Source of the DNA: Rhodococcus sp. 06-462-5
GTDB lineage: Bacteria > Actinomycetota > Actinomycetes > Mycobacteriales > Mycobacteriaceae
NCBI RefSeq assembly: GCF_002258315.1
Contig: NZ_NOYD01000010.1
Span: 1 to 49,700, forward strand
Length of the DNA stretch: 49,700 nt
Reading direction: 5' to 3'
Part shown: piece after piece, positions 39,499-48,800 of the stretch
Layout of the letters: every line of letters starts with the position of its first letter
Numbering within the stretch: the stretch's first letter is position 1
Position numbers and translations under genes: made by a program
Notes under the pieces: model-generated
The model's input: the letters and a program-made list of their open reading frames with translations, nothing else
Database searches by the model: none
Told to the model about the DNA's origin: nothing

Positions 39499-40247
39499 CG
39501 TGAGGCCTCGATTTCGATGCTATTGCTCTGCAGTCGCTTTCGTATTCTTCGCAGGATTTCGACGGAGTTCGGCGAGTCTCCGTGGACACAGATGCTGTCG
39601 GCGCGGACGGTGATTGCACGGCCGTCGACGGTCTGTACCGTTCCCGTGGTTGCAAGTGCAAGTGCCTGCTCGATCGCGGCATCGATTCCGAGCACTGCCG
39701 ACGAATCACCGCGCGCAGCGAGCGAACCGGTGGACAGGTATGCGCGGTCGGCGAAGCCCTCGGACTCGAAGGGGGTGCCGGCGGCAACAGCTGCGTGATG
39801 CAAACTGCTCTCTGCGGGACCCATGATGACCAGTCCCGGTTTGCTGCTGATCGCAGCGGAGACAATCGCATGAGCAGCGTCCTGCTGTGACGATGCCGAA
39901 TGATATAGCGCACCATGTGGTTTGACATAGGAAACGTCACCGCCAACCGATTTGGCGATCGCGTCCAGAGCACCGATCTGATACAAGGACTCATCGCGCA
40001 GGTCCGCCGCACTCATAGCGATCGCACGCCGCCCGAAACCCACGAGGTCGCGATAACCGATGTGTGCACCGATGCGAACCCCGTTCGTCACCGCGAGCTC
40101 GCATGTTCGACGCATGATGGACGGGTCGCCGGCGTGGAATCCGCACGCGATGTTAGCGCTGGTGACGAGCCGCAATAGTGCGGCGTCGTCACCGAGACGC
40201 CATGGACCGAAGCCTTCTCCGAGGTCGCAATTGATGTCATGCGCCAT
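39495..40247 (-). CDS. pxpA: 5-oxoprolinase subunit PxpA (LamB/YcsF family)
   Basis: Protein of 250 aa. The N-terminal [45 protein letters not shown] and VKPHGALYH are diagnostic. The family has a TIM-barrel-like fold and acts with PxpB/PxpC to open the 5-oxoproline lactam. The ATG at 40247 (MAHDINCD) is preferred over a GTG at 40256 because it matches the family start. It overlaps the end of the DUF1445 gene by 11 bases. Confidence 0.93.
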   Translation of the reverse strand: MAHDINCDLGEGFGPWRLGDDAALLRLVTSANIACGFHAGDPSIMRRTCELAVTNGVRIGAHIGYRDLVGFGRRAIAMSAADLRDESLYQIGALDAIAKSVGGDVSYVKPHGALYHSASSQQDAAHAIVSAAISSKPGLVIMGPAESSLHHAAVAAGTPFESEGFADRAYLSTGSLAARGDSSAVLGIDAAIEQALALATTGTVQTVDGRAITVRADSICVHGDSPNSVEILRRIRKRLQSNSIEIEASR

Positions 40248-41049
40248 GATGATCACCCGAGATGTGATGCCGGTCCGGCTGATCGGTGATGAGCATGTGC
40301 CCTGGGGCGTGGGTGATCGCGAAGGGTATGCCTGAGGCCACGATTGCCGCCTGCGGCGTCACCCCGCACGCCCAGAAGACAGGCACGTCACCAGGTTCGA
40401 AGGTGACGGCATCACCGAATTGGGGCTTGTCGATGTCATCGATCAACAGTGACTCGGGGTCGCCGACGTGCACGGGTGCTCCGTGCACGCCAGGCATCGC
40501 ATTCGATGCCGTGGCGGCGTTGGCAACCATCGATGCGGGGATAGGCCGCATCGACACCACCAGAGGTCCACTGATCCGTCCGGCAGGTCTGCATTGCCGT
40601 TGCGTGATGTACATCGGGACATTGACGCCCTGTTCGCGGTGGCGTAACGGAATTCCTGCACCGACAAGTGAATCCTCGAACGTGAAGGAGCACCCGATGT
40701 GGAAGGACACCAGATCTTCGCGCCAGAACTCGGTGACGTCGACTACCTCGTCGACGAGTTCACCGTCCTTCCAGATGCGGTAGGCAGGCAGATCGGCTCG
40801 AATATCGGCACCAGGAGCGAGAATCGTTGTGTGAGAACCTACATCACTGACATCGAGGACCGGGCACGGTTTGGGGTTGCGTTGTGCAAAGAGGAGGAAG
40901 TCGTAGGCCCACTCTTCGGGAATCGATATCAAGTTGGTCTGCGTGAAGCCGCTCGCCCAACCGGATGTCGGAGCAATATTGCCTGCGCGGAAGTACTTTC
41001 TGGCCTCTGTGGGTGCAAGTGCCTGCGTTTCGGCTGTCGGTGGTGTCAT
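40237..41049 (-). CDS. DUF1445 / D-glutamate cyclase-family protein
   Basis: Protein of 270 aa, normal for the DUF1445 family (often called putative hydro-lyase). Typical blocks are [22 protein letters not shown] in spaced form, [46 protein letters not shown] and [13 protein letters not shown]. The mitochondrial relative DGLUCY cyclises D-glutamate to 5-oxo-D-proline. Placed next to pxpABC and glutamate dehydrogenase, a role in feeding D-glutamate into, or balancing, the 5-oxoproline pool is a reasonable inference. ATGA overlap with the MFS transporter. Confidence 0.88.
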   Translation of the reverse strand: MTPPTAETQALAPTEARKYFRAGNIAPTSGWASGFTQTNLISIPEEWAYDFLLFAQRNPKPCPVLDVSDVGSHTTILAPGADIRADLPAYRIWKDGELVDEVVDVTEFWREDLVSFHIGCSFTFEDSLVGAGIPLRHREQGVNVPMYITQRQCRPAGRISGPLVVSMRPIPASMVANAATASNAMPGVHGAPVHVGDPESLLIDDIDKPQFGDAVTFEPGDVPVFWACGVTPQAAIVASGIPFAITHAPGHMLITDQPDRHHISGDHHGA

Positions 41050-42341
41050 GTCAGTTCGATTCCGCGTGTTTCGGGCAAACCGAACAGAGCGATGACAGCA
41101 ATGACGTACCCCACCGCGCCGAAGATCATGGCCCCGCCCAGTCCAAGTGTGGTCGATGCCAGGAAGCCGACAACGGTGGGAAACACTGCACCCAGGGCAC
41201 GCCCGAAGTTGTAGGTGAAACCTTGTCCGGTTCCGCGGAACTCGGACGGGTAGAGCTCGGACAGGAACGAGCCGAAGCCGGAGAAGATCGCCGACGTGCA
41301 GAATCCCAGTGGGAATCCGAGCAACATCACAACGGTGTTCGCGCCTTCGGGGACCTGTGTGTAACCGACCATGAAGACCACTGAAAGCGAAGCGAACAGC
41401 TGCATCGTGCGCTTGCGGCCGAGTTTGTCGGAGAGTATGCCGCCGGTGATGTAACCCAGGAATGCGCCGCTGATCAGAATGAACAGATAGCCGCCGGTGC
41501 CCACTACGTCGAGGTCACGGCTTTTCTTCAAGTAGGTCGGTAACCAGGATGCCAGTGTGTAGTAGCCCCCCTGAACTCCGGTGGCGAGCAATGACGCGAA
41601 GAACGTAGTGCGAAGCAGGTCGCGGCGAAAGATCGCCCTGAAGGAACCGCGCTGTTTCCCAGCGGATTCACGTTTGGCGGTAACCGCTTCGGTGTCTGTG
41701 ACGTGGCGACGAACCCAGATGATCAGCAGAGCGGGCATCGCACCGGTCCAGAACAGCACCCTCCAGGCTATGTCTTCACTGAAGACCTGGAATACGATGG
41801 TGTACACCAGGACAGCGAGTCCCCAACCCACAGCCCAGGCGCTCTGAACATATGCAACCGCCCGTCCGCGGTACTTCGGCTTCGCATACTCGGCGACCAG
41901 GATAGCGCCCGCGGCCCACTCGCCACCGAACCCCAGTCCTTGGAATGCTCTGAATACCAGCAGCGTCTCGAAGTTCGGCGCGAAGCCGCACAACACCGTG
42001 AATATCGTGTATGTGGCGACCGTGAGCTGAAGCGTTCGCACCCGGCCAATCTTGTCGCAAAGGATTCCTGCCAACGCTCCACCGAGCGCCGACACCACCA
42101 ACGTGACGGTGGTCAGCAGTCCCGCCTCGCCACTGCTGATTGCAAAATACGAGGCAATGGCTCCGAGGGCCAGTGGTAGAACCTGAAAATCGTACGAGTC
42201 CAGGCCGTAGCCACCGAACGCTCCGAGGAACGCACGACGGCCTTTACCGCTCATAGTTCGGAACCAGTCGAACGGCCTGCCCGCACCTTCTTGCGCTACG
42301 GGTTGCACCGCCGGTTCGATCGTTGGTTTGTCATCCATCAT
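41046..42341 (-). CDS. MFS transporter, sugar/organic-acid type
   Basis: Protein of 431 aa with about 12 membrane helices and cytoplasmic ends. The loop 2-3 motif is [15 protein letters not shown] and its repeat in the second half is [37 protein letters not shown] is typical of the metabolite:H+ symporter family (ShiA/ProP-like). It is the first gene of the operon, so it probably imports the substrate: 5-oxoproline, glutamate or a derivative. ATG 42341 is chosen; 42338 and a GTG at 42350 are alternatives. Confidence 0.9.
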   Translation of the reverse strand: MMDDKPTIEPAVQPVAQEGAGRPFDWFRTMSGKGRRAFLGAFGGYGLDSYDFQVLPLALGAIASYFAISSGEAGLLTTVTLVVSALGGALAGILCDKIGRVRTLQLTVATYTIFTVLCGFAPNFETLLVFRAFQGLGFGGEWAAGAILVAEYAKPKYRGRAVAYVQSAWAVGWGLAVLVYTIVFQVFSEDIAWRVLFWTGAMPALLIIWVRRHVTDTEAVTAKRESAGKQRGSFRAIFRRDLLRTTFFASLLATGVQGGYYTLASWLPTYLKKSRDLDVVGTGGYLFILISGAFLGYITGGILSDKLGRKRTMQLFASLSVVFMVGYTQVPEGANTVVMLLGFPLGFCTSAIFSGFGSFLSELYPSEFRGTGQGFTYNFGRALGAVFPTVVGFLASTTLGLGGAMIFGAVGYVIAVIALFGLPETRGIELT

Positions 42342-42389
42342 GTGCCTCACGGTTGAGTTCGAGTGATCCAGCTCTCACCAGAGAGTAGA

Positions 42390-42406
42390 GGATCGTTGAA
42401 CGATCC
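42390..42406. promoter_or_regulatory. Perfect palindrome, likely operator of the GntR regulator
   Basis: GGATCGTT-G-AACGATCC is an exact 8+8 inverted repeat around one base. It lies between divergent genes, 49 bases before the transporter start and about 95 before the regulator start. Size and symmetry fit FCD-type GntR operators. Confidence 0.65.
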
Positions 42407-42500
42407 TTCAATACTTTGAGAGAATTGTTTACATGGAGAACACATAACGTCATTCGAGCGGTTAAGCTGTCGAGCAAGATCGAGAATGGAGCTGCTCACG

Positions 42501-43211
42501 ATGACCACACCTGCGCAGGCGTCGGAAACGACGTACTCGGTGCTTGCCGCGCAGCGCAGCTACCTCGATCGAGGGAGCAGAAGTACGCAGATTGCCGACA
42601 TCGTGCGGACATGCATCCTCGACGGTGCGTTCAAGCCTGGATCTCGACTGTCCGAGCCTGAGATATGCACGGCTTTGGGCGTATCCCGGAACACGCTCCG
42701 GGAAGCGTTCAAGTCGCTGGTCGAAGAACGGTTGGTAGTTCACGAACTCAACCGAGGAGTGTTCGTTCGCGTACCCACCCCGGCCGATGTTACCGAGCTG
42801 TACAGCTGCCGACGCGTCATCGAATGCGCAGCGGTCCGCGGCCTCGACGGCAACTCGACCGACTTGGATACGTTGCACGCCGCACTCGACGATGCCGATA
42901 CTCATGCAGCACAGCAGGATTGGACCGGAGTCGGAAATGCCGACATCGCTTTCCACAAATCGATCGCTGCCTTGAACAACAGCACGCGGCTCGACAGGCT
43001 GATGAACGACGTATGGAACGAACTTCGACTCGTCTTTCACGTCATGGACGATCCACACACGTTCCACCAGCCGTACCTCGAGAGAAACCACGCGATCTAC
43101 GATCTGGTCATGCACGGGCAGCACGAAGCCGCGGAGCGAATGTTGTCGGATTACTTGAGCGACGCCGAACAGCAAATCCTTGCGGCGTACAGCCCTGCCG
43201 TTCGCACCTAG
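42501..43211 (+). CDS. GntR-family regulator, FCD (FadR) subfamily
   Basis: Protein of 236 aa. An N-terminal winged helix (about 18-85) has GAFKPGSRLSEPEICTALGVSRNTLREAFKSLVEERLV. The C-terminal FCD ligand domain has metal-type His/Asp residues in DIAFHKSIAALNNS and LERNHAIYDLVMHGQHEAAERML. The ATG at 42501 has GGAG 9 bases upstream; an ATG at 42486 is the alternative. Divergent from the 5-oxoproline operon, it is probably its repressor, released by a pathway metabolite. Confidence 0.91.
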   Translation: MTTPAQASETTYSVLAAQRSYLDRGSRSTQIADIVRTCILDGAFKPGSRLSEPEICTALGVSRNTLREAFKSLVEERLVVHELNRGVFVRVPTPADVTELYSCRRVIECAAVRGLDGNSTDLDTLHAALDDADTHAAQQDWTGVGNADIAFHKSIAALNNSTRLDRLMNDVWNELRLVFHVMDDPHTFHQPYLERNHAIYDLVMHGQHEAAERMLSDYLSDAEQQILAAYSPAVRT

Positions 43212-43900
43212 ACAACGCGCCTCGGGCAGCTACCCCCTTCGAGAACCCACTGCTTCTGCGAATTTCACGGCCGCAGTACGCCTTGCATCGAGGGGTCTCG
43301 GATAGCCGAACCAAGGGCGGTACCGCTAATCGTGGCTGCGAAATCGTGGCCAGCAAATGTGGGTGCCGCGTCGGTTTCTCGGTGGGACACCCGCACCACG
43401 ATGGTCATCGCCAGCGCATAGGGTGCTTTGCCGATACAGGCGATCGCACTGTTGGAACCGCCGTACCTACGGCCGGGAACGTTCCCGGCTCTCCTCGTCG
43501 CCGTTGCCGCCACTGTGGTGACCGTTGTTCTTGCAGCTCGCGCGGGCCGACTAGGGGTCGCGGTAGTAGTGGCAGTAAAAACAACAGATATGGCGTAGCG
43601 CTGTTCACACCAGATTTGGGCGGGAGGCCAGCGGGGATGGAAGTGTGTGATCGTGTGCGCCCCATCCCGCCCCCAGGAATCGACGACGACGTCGAACAGG
43701 GCTGCGCACTCGAGTACACCCTCGATCAGACCCCGAGAGAACCGACATAGTTGGAACGGCAGTTAGAACCGAGAGGGCGATCAGGCCATCGTGCACCTTC
43801 CTGTGCTCGAACTCGCGGGACGACGACGTCGCCGGGCGGTTGACAGGAGTCGTACGGGGCGCAATCGGCCTTTGTCGGCGTCCTTGAGAACAGGTCGCGG
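43212..43900 (+). other. Intergenic/decayed stretch
   Basis: About 690 bases with no gene I can support. On the - strand 43265-43480 a frame reads as normal protein (AIACIGKAPYALAMTIVVRV, DFAATISGTALGSAIRD) but has no proper start and may be the tail of a dead gene. The rest of the frames are Arg/Ser/Pro-rich shadows. Confidence 0.45.
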
Positions 43901-44092
43901 TCAATACGGCAGCGGTGCGTTGGCCTCTGCCCACGCCATCTCGGCCTCGGATCGTCCTGGTGGTGGGATGAGGCCATCGATCATCCACAATTCTTCGCTC
44001 GTTTCGTCGATGTGGAACTCCCAGTGCACCCGGTCATACTGGGTCAGATACGTGGCGAGGATGTCACTCCCGATTGTGCTGTTCTCCGACGA
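43901..44092 (-). pseudogene. C-terminal gene remnant, unknown family
   Basis: An open frame of 63 codons with protein-like composition ends at TGA 43901-43903: SENSTIGSDILATYLTQYDRV, then HWEFHIDETSEELWMIDGLI and PPPGRSEAEMAWAEANAPLPY. It is closed upstream by a TAG at 44093-44095 and has no start codon, so only a C-terminal piece remains. The sequence upstream in another - frame (ARFYVVVIFARIAPEDIY, near 44150-44210) may be an earlier part of the same gene after a frameshift. Confidence 0.4.
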
Positions 44093-44671
44093 CTACGCGG
44101 ATCGGGTAGATGTCTTGCGATGTGGGCGATTTCGACTCTCACGCTCGGCCGAGTTTCGCCGCCGCTGTAGATGTCCTCGGGCGCAATTCGCGCGAAGATC
44201 ACGACGACATAGAAGCGCGCAAGCTGCCGTTTCCGCGCGATGTCGTCGGCGGCATCGTGTCTGTTGTTGGCAACTCGGCAATTGTTCGCTTCCGTCAGCA
44301 TCATCACCGGATGGCTAACGCCTCGCCTGGAGCAGCATTTGTCCAACAAGCCGTTGGACCAATGCAGGGCCGCTCGACCGGACATATCTTGCCTGGCGGC
44401 GTGTGGCACCTGAACTGCGGACCGCGACTCTCGTCGAGGCGTCTTGACAGTGTGTTTACTGAAAACCCCAAAAGTACCCTCAAGCTTCATTTGCGGGCGC
44501 AGCAGCAGTATTCATCGTCTACCTGACTGTCGCGGGCGACATAGAGGCAACACCGCTGACGGTTTACGCGCGTGACTGCAGCACGTCGAAGAACCGTAGC
44601 GCGAACACCTGATAGGAAAGCTTAGAACGTGAGAATGGCTCGAACCTGTCTATTTCAACCCCTGCGACTCT
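44093..44671 (-). other. Degenerate or non-coding stretch
   Basis: About 580 bases before the end of the acyl-CoA ligase gene. Frames on both strands overlap without starts, ribosome-binding sites or known domains. Part may belong to the remnant at 43901-44092. No terminator with T run was seen. Confidence 0.4.
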
Positions 44672-46429
44672 TCAGTTGCGGTCGTACATCGTCTCAATTT
44701 CGTCTCGGTAGTTTGAATGTATGGTTCGGCGTTTGAGTTTCATAGTCGGCGTCAGTTCGCCGCGGTCCACTGTCCACTCGGACCCAAGCACCACCCACTT
44801 CTTGATGTGTTCGACGCGTGAGACGGCTTGATTCGCCTCTTCGACTACGCGCTCCACCTCCGTTGTGACAAGCGGATCATGACTCAGGTCATTGGAAGTC
44901 GGTACCCCTCTGGAGGTCAACCAACGACGCGTTGCCTCCGAATCGAGTGTCAAAAGCGCGACCAGATATCGCTGATTGTCGCCGTACACAAGTGCCTGTG
45001 CAATCAGTGGGCTCGTCGCCAGACGAGCTTCGATGCTGTTCGGTCCGATGTTCTTCCCCCCCGCCGTGATGATTAGTTCCTTTTTGCGGTCGGTGACACT
45101 GAGAAAACCGTTGTCATCGAGTTTTCCCACGTCACCGGTTCGGAGATAACCGTCATCGGTAAATAGATTCTCGTTCGACAGCCCTCGATATCCGGACGTG
45201 TTGAACGGGCTGCGGATGAGGATTTCGCCGTCGTCATCGATCCGAATCTCGACGCCGGGCAGAGGTTCACCGACCGTACCGATCCTGATTCGACCAGGCC
45301 GATGGCTGACGGTTGCACCGCAGGTCTCGCTCAATCCGTACACCTGATGCAGAGGTATTCCCAGGCTCAGAAAGAATTCTTCGACGTCAGGCGACACTGG
45401 GGCACCACCGGTCACGGCGTGTGCGCACTGATCCAGGCCGAGTCCGGAGCGGATCATCGCGAACAGGCCCTGATCTGCCTCGCGTGCACGAGACTCCATA
45501 TCGAGGTCGATAGACTCGTTGTTCAGCCGCGCTAGGGCCACCGCGCGCGCGTTCGTCATAGCGGTGTCCACAGCGCGCTTTTGTTCTTCACCGACCTCGC
45601 TCAGTTTTGCCGTGAGCGAGGACCGAATTTTCTCCCACACGCGGGGCACGCCGAAGAACATGGTTGGTTTCGTTCGCTGGAGCGCCGGCAGCAGGTCGTT
45701 CATATCCCCACAGAAAGCCGTTGTGCCACCTAAATGCAGTGGGAGGTACAACGAGCACACGCGTTCCGCGATATGTGCCAACGGCAGATACGACAGGAAA
45801 CGGGGGTTGGCGGGGAGCGAGAAGTGTTGTGACGCAGACTTAACCGCGGCGACTAGTTGGCGGTGAGTAAGGGGCACGCCTTTCGAGGGGCCTGTTGTGC
45901 CGGACGTGTAGATGAGGACGGCAGGTGCATCAGGATCGACCTGCACCGCTACCTCTTCTGCGGAGGAACGGCCCAATTCCAGAAGTCGGCTCCAGGTGAT
46001 CACGAGGCATTCGATTTCTGGAGCTTCGGTCACGTCGTCGGTCAGGACGATGACACGGAGTGACTTCATCGAGGTCAGTGTGGCTCGAAACCGTTCGAGG
46101 CCGATCGAATCGAGGATCAGGGTACCGATATCCGAATCGTCGGAAATGTGGCGTAGCTGATCGTCGGAAGCCGTGGTGTACGCAGACGTTGTGCATGCAC
46201 CGATGTGCAAAGCCGCAAGATCTCCGAGAATGTGTTCAACTCTGTTGGTGAGTAGCAGGCCAACGGTTTTCGAGGGCTCTGCTCCGGCGGCGATCAATCC
46301 CGCCGCGGCCTCGCGAACTACCGAGTGCGCCATGGACCAGGACCATTCGTGATCGCCGTCCACGTAGGCGAGAGCCTCGGGATCGGATTCTGCCCGTAGC
46401 GTCAATAAGTCGCACACCGTATGGCTCAC
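44672..46429 (-). CDS. Long-chain fatty acid-CoA ligase (AMP-binding family)
   Basis: Protein of 585 aa. ANL-superfamily motifs are present: the P-loop AVLIYTSGTTGPSKGVPLTH, LSYLPLAHIAER, MFFGVPRVWEKIR, YGLSETCG and YLRTGDVGKLDDNGFLSVTDRKKELII with the A8 hinge. The layout is that of FAA1-type ligases for long or aromatic-side-chain acids. The GTG at 46429 overlaps the enoyl-CoA hydratase stop (GTGA); upstream in-frame starts lie inside that gene. It activates the acid that enters the operon's beta-oxidation steps. Confidence 0.92.
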   Translation of the reverse strand: MSHTVCDLLTLRAESDPEALAYVDGDHEWSWSMAHSVVREAAAGLIAAGAEPSKTVGLLLTNRVEHILGDLAALHIGACTTSAYTTASDDQLRHISDDSDIGTLILDSIGLERFRATLTSMKSLRVIVLTDDVTEAPEIECLVITWSRLLELGRSSAEEVAVQVDPDAPAVLIYTSGTTGPSKGVPLTHRQLVAAVKSASQHFSLPANPRFLSYLPLAHIAERVCSLYLPLHLGGTTAFCGDMNDLLPALQRTKPTMFFGVPRVWEKIRSSLTAKLSEVGEEQKRAVDTAMTNARAVALARLNNESIDLDMESRAREADQGLFAMIRSGLGLDQCAHAVTGGAPVSPDVEEFFLSLGIPLHQVYGLSETCGATVSHRPGRIRIGTVGEPLPGVEIRIDDDGEILIRSPFNTSGYRGLSNENLFTDDGYLRTGDVGKLDDNGFLSVTDRKKELIITAGGKNIGPNSIEARLATSPLIAQALVYGDNQRYLVALLTLDSEATRRWLTSRGVPTSNDLSHDPLVTTEVERVVEEANQAVSRVEHIKKWVVLGSEWTVDRGELTPTMKLKRRTIHSNYRDEIETMYDRN

Positions 46430-47235
46430 TGCGCAGTCCATTCCGGATTGCGCTTCTGAAGGAACGCGGTGATCCCCTCGACCACGTCGTGGGTGGTTGT
46501 GAGCCGGTCCAATTCCTGCTGATTTTGCAACCACGAATCCTCCTCGTAGGCCTGTGTGTTGGCAACGATGCGTCTGGCGAGTCGTTTGGACGCGCGGACC
46601 GCCAGCGGTGCGCCCGCCGCGCACAGGTGGGCAAGTTCCATTGCCGTGCTCATGACGTCGTTTGGCTCGACTACTCGGTTGACCAGTCCCCAGTTCGCTG
46701 CAGTCTGCGCAGTCATGGGCTTTCCCGTAAGCAGAAGCTCAAGCGCGATGTGTTCCGGTATTGCAGACATGAGGCGAAAGGTTCCGCCTGCCCCCGCGAT
46801 GAGACCACGGTGAACTTCGGGTAATCCGAAACTGGCGGTAGTCGATGCTACTACCATGTCGGACGCGAGTGCGAGCTCTGTTCCCCCTCCGAGAGCAGAA
46901 CCGTTCACCGCCGCAATGATGGGCACAGAGATCGGATGGCGGACTATGCCTGCAAATCCCCAGTGTGCCGTTTCCGGCGGGGTCACCGCGTCGGGTCCGC
47001 CGGCGCCGAGGGCCTTGAGATCCGCTCCGCCGCAAAACGTCGCCGAACCGGCTCCGGTGAGCACGATCGCTCGGATCTCACGGTCCGACTCGGCGGCGTC
47101 CCAGGCTTCGCCCAACTGCGTGTGCACACGCGCGTCGATGCTGTTCGCAGCCTTGGGGCGATCGATGGTCACAACGAGTACGTGCCCGTCGCGTTCGATC
47201 GTGACTACCTGTTCACTGCTGTCGTTCTTGTACAC
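46426..47235 (-). CDS. Enoyl-CoA hydratase/isomerase (crotonase family)
   Basis: Protein of 269 aa, the standard length. Oxyanion-hole motifs are GSATFCGGADLKALG and AAVNGSALGGGTELALASDM, and the Glu region is FGLPEVHRGLIAGAGGTFRL. GTG 47235 begins VYKNDSSEQ and has AAGGG about 10 bases upstream; the frame is open to 47544 but overlaps the thiolase-like gene. The overlap with that gene is 23 bases. Probably hydrates an enoyl-CoA intermediate. Confidence 0.9.
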   Translation of the reverse strand: MYKNDSSEQVVTIERDGHVLVVTIDRPKAANSIDARVHTQLGEAWDAAESDREIRAIVLTGAGSATFCGGADLKALGAGGPDAVTPPETAHWGFAGIVRHPISVPIIAAVNGSALGGGTELALASDMVVASTTASFGLPEVHRGLIAGAGGTFRLMSAIPEHIALELLLTGKPMTAQTAANWGLVNRVVEPNDVMSTAMELAHLCAAGAPLAVRASKRLARRIVANTQAYEEDSWLQNQQELDRLTTTHDVVEGITAFLQKRNPEWTAQ

Positions 47236-48718
47236 GAATGTGCCCTTCGACTGACTCGATAGCGATTGTGGTGCCCACTGTTTCGGTGGGTGTGCTGGTT
47301 CGATACAGAGACAACATCCGGGCGCTTTCAATGTCGCCGACTGCGGTCTGGGCCGCGATACGTCGGCCGTCGGTGTCCCTGGCCACCAGGAAGGCCTGAG
47401 CTGGTTCCTGCTGCCGAGAATGCTCCACGCACACCGACTCGACCACGACTTCTCCGCTCTCGGCGCGTGCCCGGACCGGCGAATCGTGTGCGATCTCAGT
47501 GGGTTCGGGGTCGCCGATGTATCCGCCCTGATGTTCGGCGTCACCCAGCAGTATCGAATGCTGATAGGTCATGTAGCCGCCGTTCGCATGCACCAGAGCG
47601 CAGTGCTGACCGCCGCGGATGGCACGAACCGATGCGGCGATCGAATGCAGTGAATGGCTGCTCAGCGGTCCGCCGAACGACGAGTGACCCCCAGTGACGC
47701 TGGGAATCAACGATGCCGGCGCTCGGAGATGTCGGGTGGCCAATGTGGGGACGATAGGAAAGCAGCTGTAGACGTCCAGAACATCGATCCGATCGACGCC
47801 GATCGATGCAGCGTTCAGTGTGCGGTCCAGGGTGGATTCCATCGCGAGTGAGCGACCGAAGCTGTTGCGGTCCAGTATGTCCGAGGTGTCCTCGGCTCCG
47901 GCACCGCCCCAGACGTAGACGATGTCGCTCTCCGGGACAGCGTTCTCTCGCGCCTTGGACAGACTCGTCACGATCACGCATGCTGCTTGGTCGACGAACG
48001 GCATTGCGTTCATGGACAACGGATATGGCTCGCAGATCATGCGGTTCAACGGCGAAGGGGTGCCGATGTCCGCGGCGGTCCGTGCCGTACCGTTCCACGA
48101 GTACGGATTGCTCTCGGCGACACGAGAAAAAGCTGCATAGAGATCGCTGCAGCGCTCCATCTGCGCACGCGGACTCTCCGCTGTCTCGAACCTGAGGCGG
48201 TTCTCGAACAGTGGATAGATTCGTACCGGCGTGATGAGACCTGCCAGCTGCATTGCTGCACTGCCCAGTTGGTTCATGTCGAAGCTCGGCGGCCCGCCCG
48301 GGCTGGTTGTCCATCCCGCGTCTGCTGGGTCTCGCCCGGCTTTCGTCATGGCGGACACCGAGGCTTGCGCTTCACCGCCGGCGATCACCGCAATCGTCGA
48401 TTCTCCTGACGCGATGCGTGCTGCGGCGCGATCCAGAAGCCTGGCGGGCCACTGCCCGCCGATCGGTGCGTCGAACAAATCGGAGGGCTGCGCGCCGAAA
48501 CTCGTCGCCAAAAATGCGGACGGATGTTCGTAGGACCAGCTGGCGATATGGCAGACAGCGATGCTGTCCGCGCGGCTGAGCAAGGGTGCCGCGGCCACCC
48601 CGGAGATCGATTTGGCTGCTCGGCGAATGAGACCGAGGGGCTCGAGATTCAGGGCTGTCCCGCACCCGCTGGCTTCGCCGACGGCCACAATCACGGGAAT
48701 CCGGTCGGGGTCGCTCAT
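47213..48718 (-). CDS. Thiolase-like protein (TLP1 type) without nucleophilic Cys
   Basis: Protein of 501 aa with a thiolase fold in the first about 400 residues and an extra C-terminal domain, as in mycobacterial TLP1. At the position of the usual CSSG nucleophile the sequence reads IGGQWPARLLDR. In the C-half, VLDVYSCFPIV and HANGGYMTYQHS replace the N-x-GG-x4-GHP block. Such proteins bind CoA but are unlikely to run classical thiolysis; a lyase or carrier role is possible. The ATG at 48718 is the first gene of the leftward acyl-CoA operon. Confidence 0.82.
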   Translation of the reverse strand: MSDPDRIPVIVAVGEASGCGTALNLEPLGLIRRAAKSISGVAAAPLLSRADSIAVCHIASWSYEHPSAFLATSFGAQPSDLFDAPIGGQWPARLLDRAAARIASGESTIAVIAGGEAQASVSAMTKAGRDPADAGWTTSPGGPPSFDMNQLGSAAMQLAGLITPVRIYPLFENRLRFETAESPRAQMERCSDLYAAFSRVAESNPYSWNGTARTAADIGTPSPLNRMICEPYPLSMNAMPFVDQAACVIVTSLSKARENAVPESDIVYVWGGAGAEDTSDILDRNSFGRSLAMESTLDRTLNAASIGVDRIDVLDVYSCFPIVPTLATRHLRAPASLIPSVTGGHSSFGGPLSSHSLHSIAASVRAIRGGQHCALVHANGGYMTYQHSILLGDAEHQGGYIGDPEPTEIAHDSPVRARAESGEVVVESVCVEHSRQQEPAQAFLVARDTDGRRIAAQTAVGDIESARMLSLYRTSTPTETVGTTIAIESVEGHIRVQERQQ

Positions 48719-48750
48719 GGGCGCTTCCGTGTGTAGATCATTGAAGCAAC

Positions 48751-48779
48751 CTATTACAGACAGTGATTGTCCGCAATAG
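48751..48779. promoter_or_regulatory. Imperfect inverted repeat, likely TetR operator
   Basis: CTATTACAGACA (48751-48762), 5-base spacer, TGTCCGCAATAG (48768-48779): 10 of 12 positions pair. It lies centrally in the 82-base gap between the divergent TLP1 and TetR genes and would overlap both promoters. Confidence 0.62.
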
Positions 48780-48800
48780 CCGGAGTGCGACACTATCTCC

